Of a DNA stretch of 13,727 nucleotides, positions 12,837-13,727 are shown in pieces. The notes beneath the pieces are model-generated. The model was not told the origin of the DNA. It did not search any database and saw only the letters and a list, made by a program, of their open reading frames with translations. The stretch comes from Aquimonas sp044344935 (lineage in GTDB: Bacteria > Pseudomonadota > Gammaproteobacteria > Xanthomonadales > Xanthomonadaceae): the NCBI GenBank assembly GCA_044344935.1, contig JBIJCA010000105.1:1-13727 (forward strand), read 5' to 3'. The first letter of the stretch is position 1, and each line of letters begins with the position of its first letter. Position numbers and translations under genes: made by a program.

Positions 12837-13727
12837 GGCAGGGCCTCGGCCAATAGTTCAAGCGGATGCAGGATGTCGATTGTCGCCAGCGCGTCTGCGC
12901 CCGCCATGTGCAGGCGGCAGCCGATGTTGGCGGAAACGAGTGTAGTCGCGCCCGATGCGACGAAAGCGTCCACCATCGGCTGCCGCAGCGCCTGCGCGCG
13001 CTGCGGGAACTGCAGCACATGAGCACCGCCCGCGCCGCAGCAGCCGGTGTCCGCTAGTTCAGTCCAGACCAACCCCGGAATGCGGCCCAACAGAAGGCGA
13101 ATGGCATCGCAGGCGCCGACCAGGCCGCGCTGGGTGCAGGGCAGATGCAGGGCGACTCGCCGGTGAATCGGACGCAGTGCGATGGCCATAAAGCGCGCGT
13201 CCTTGACCAGAAGGCTGGCCACGTCCATCACCGGCGCCTGCGTCGCCAGCGCTGCTGCAAAAGCCGCCTGGCAGCCACTGGCGGTGCTGACCAGTACGTC
13301 CGGTCGCAGTTCACTCCAGGCAGCTCGATTGCGCTCGCCAAGCGCGCCCGTGTACTGACCCCGGCCGGCAGTCTGGTCCAGCGCGCCGCAGCAGGCTTGC
13401 GTCGTGGGCACAAGAACGGTGTGGCCGCAGGCTTCCAGCACGCGAACGGCGGCGCTCAATGCGCGGGCTTCCAGGCTGCGCCCGACGCAGCCGGTCAACA
13501 GGCCAACACGGCGTGGCGCGAGGATGTCCGCAGGCACCGGAGGCGAGGCATCGCGCGCGGCCTCGCCGTTTGCGGTCACCTTCTCTGTCGGCAAGCGCGG
13601 ATCGGACCTGGCAGCTGCGATGCGCCCGGAACCCGCAAGCGCGCGCCGCGCTGCCGACGGCAACGCGCCGCGCAGGGGGCGCAGACCCGCCAGCAGGGCA
13701 GCAAACGCGTTCGGATGCCGACTGGCC
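12833..13727 (-). CDS. glcF: GlcF-like glycolate oxidase iron-sulfur subunit, 5' end off window
   Basis: This is the C-terminal 298 residues of a protein with two cysteine-rich CCG domains, the pattern of the glycolate oxidase iron-sulfur subunit GlcF, which passes electrons from glycolate oxidation toward the quinone pool. The first CCG unit is GLLTGCVGR ... TQACCGALDQTAGR ... STASGCQA. The second is ALHLPCTQRG ... TGCCGAGGAH ... SANIGCRLHM; the TASGC and ANIGC forms are GlcF-like. The frame stays open to the right edge (13726) with HPNAFAALLAGLRPLRGALPS, similar to the segment after the ferredoxin domain, so the apparent TTG start at 13663 is internal and the two 4Fe-4S motifs should lie off the window. 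GlcF is normally about 400 residues. LutA/GlpC-type CCG proteins are the alternative. It overlaps coq7 by four bases. Confidence 0.8.
   Translation of the reverse strand, partial: ASRHPNAFAALLAGLRPLRGALPSAARRALAGSGRIAAARSDPRLPTEKVTANGEAARDASPPVPADILAPRRVGLLTGCVGRSLEARALSAAVRVLEACGHTVLVPTTQACCGALDQTAGRGQYTGALGERNRAAWSELRPDVLVSTASGCQAAFAAALATQAPVMDVASLLVKDARFMAIALRPIHRRVALHLPCTQRGLVGACDAIRLLLGRIPGLVWTELADTGCCGAGGAHVLQFPQRAQALRQPMVDAFVASGATTLVSANIGCRLHMAGADALATIDILHPLELLAEALP

Noticed and set aside
12833..13663. Complete GlcF-like gene starting at the TTG at 13663
   Set aside because: The frame remains open to the right edge with family-like sequence, and the protein would lack its ferredoxin domain; it is a 5'-truncated gene.

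Overview
This GC-rich window looks chromosomal and most resembles a gammaproteobacterium of the Xanthomonadales (Lysobacterales). The strongest evidence is a CRP-family regulator that reads like Xanthomonas Clp, transcribed divergently from a speD gene of the type found in that order. Other support comes from the trpD-trpC pair and a di-iron Coq7 hydroxylase. The species cannot be named from this sequence. No rRNA, tRNA, CRISPR array, insertion sequence or prophage gene was recognised.

Left, plus strand (1-3599): the 3' part of trpD, complete trpC, a HAD phosphatase resembling PgpC/YfhB that overlaps the trpC end, and two small secreted cysteine-containing proteins. These two share spaced WC, QTC and CxxC elements and look like tandem paralogs. 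A perfect 19-bp hairpin lies between them. The trpD-trpC gap holds two interleaved inverted repeats.

Middle, minus strand (3759-8002): read in the direction of transcription, clp is followed by a PilZ-domain protein and then by a large protein with periplasmic TPRs, a transmembrane segment, a PAS-like domain and an unassigned conserved-looking C-terminal domain. Clp and PilZ are both families associated with cyclic di-GMP, so this may be a signalling neighbourhood. The third protein has no kinase, GGDEF, EAL or DNA-binding domain that I can see.

Right: speD (plus) encodes the S-adenosylmethionine decarboxylase proenzyme of spermidine synthesis and converges on a 930-residue DUF2339 multi-pass membrane protein (minus); a strong hairpin terminator separates them. 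Upstream of the DUF2339 gene on the same strand are coq7 (ubiquinone synthesis) and a GlcF-like iron-sulfur subunit that runs off the right edge. The GlcF-like gene and coq7 overlap by four bases (GTGA on the minus strand), which suggests translational coupling.

The best candidates for something undescribed are the tandem secreted cysteine proteins and the TPR-TM-PAS protein with its C-terminal domain. The rest is mostly conserved housekeeping content with a few interesting non-coding structures.
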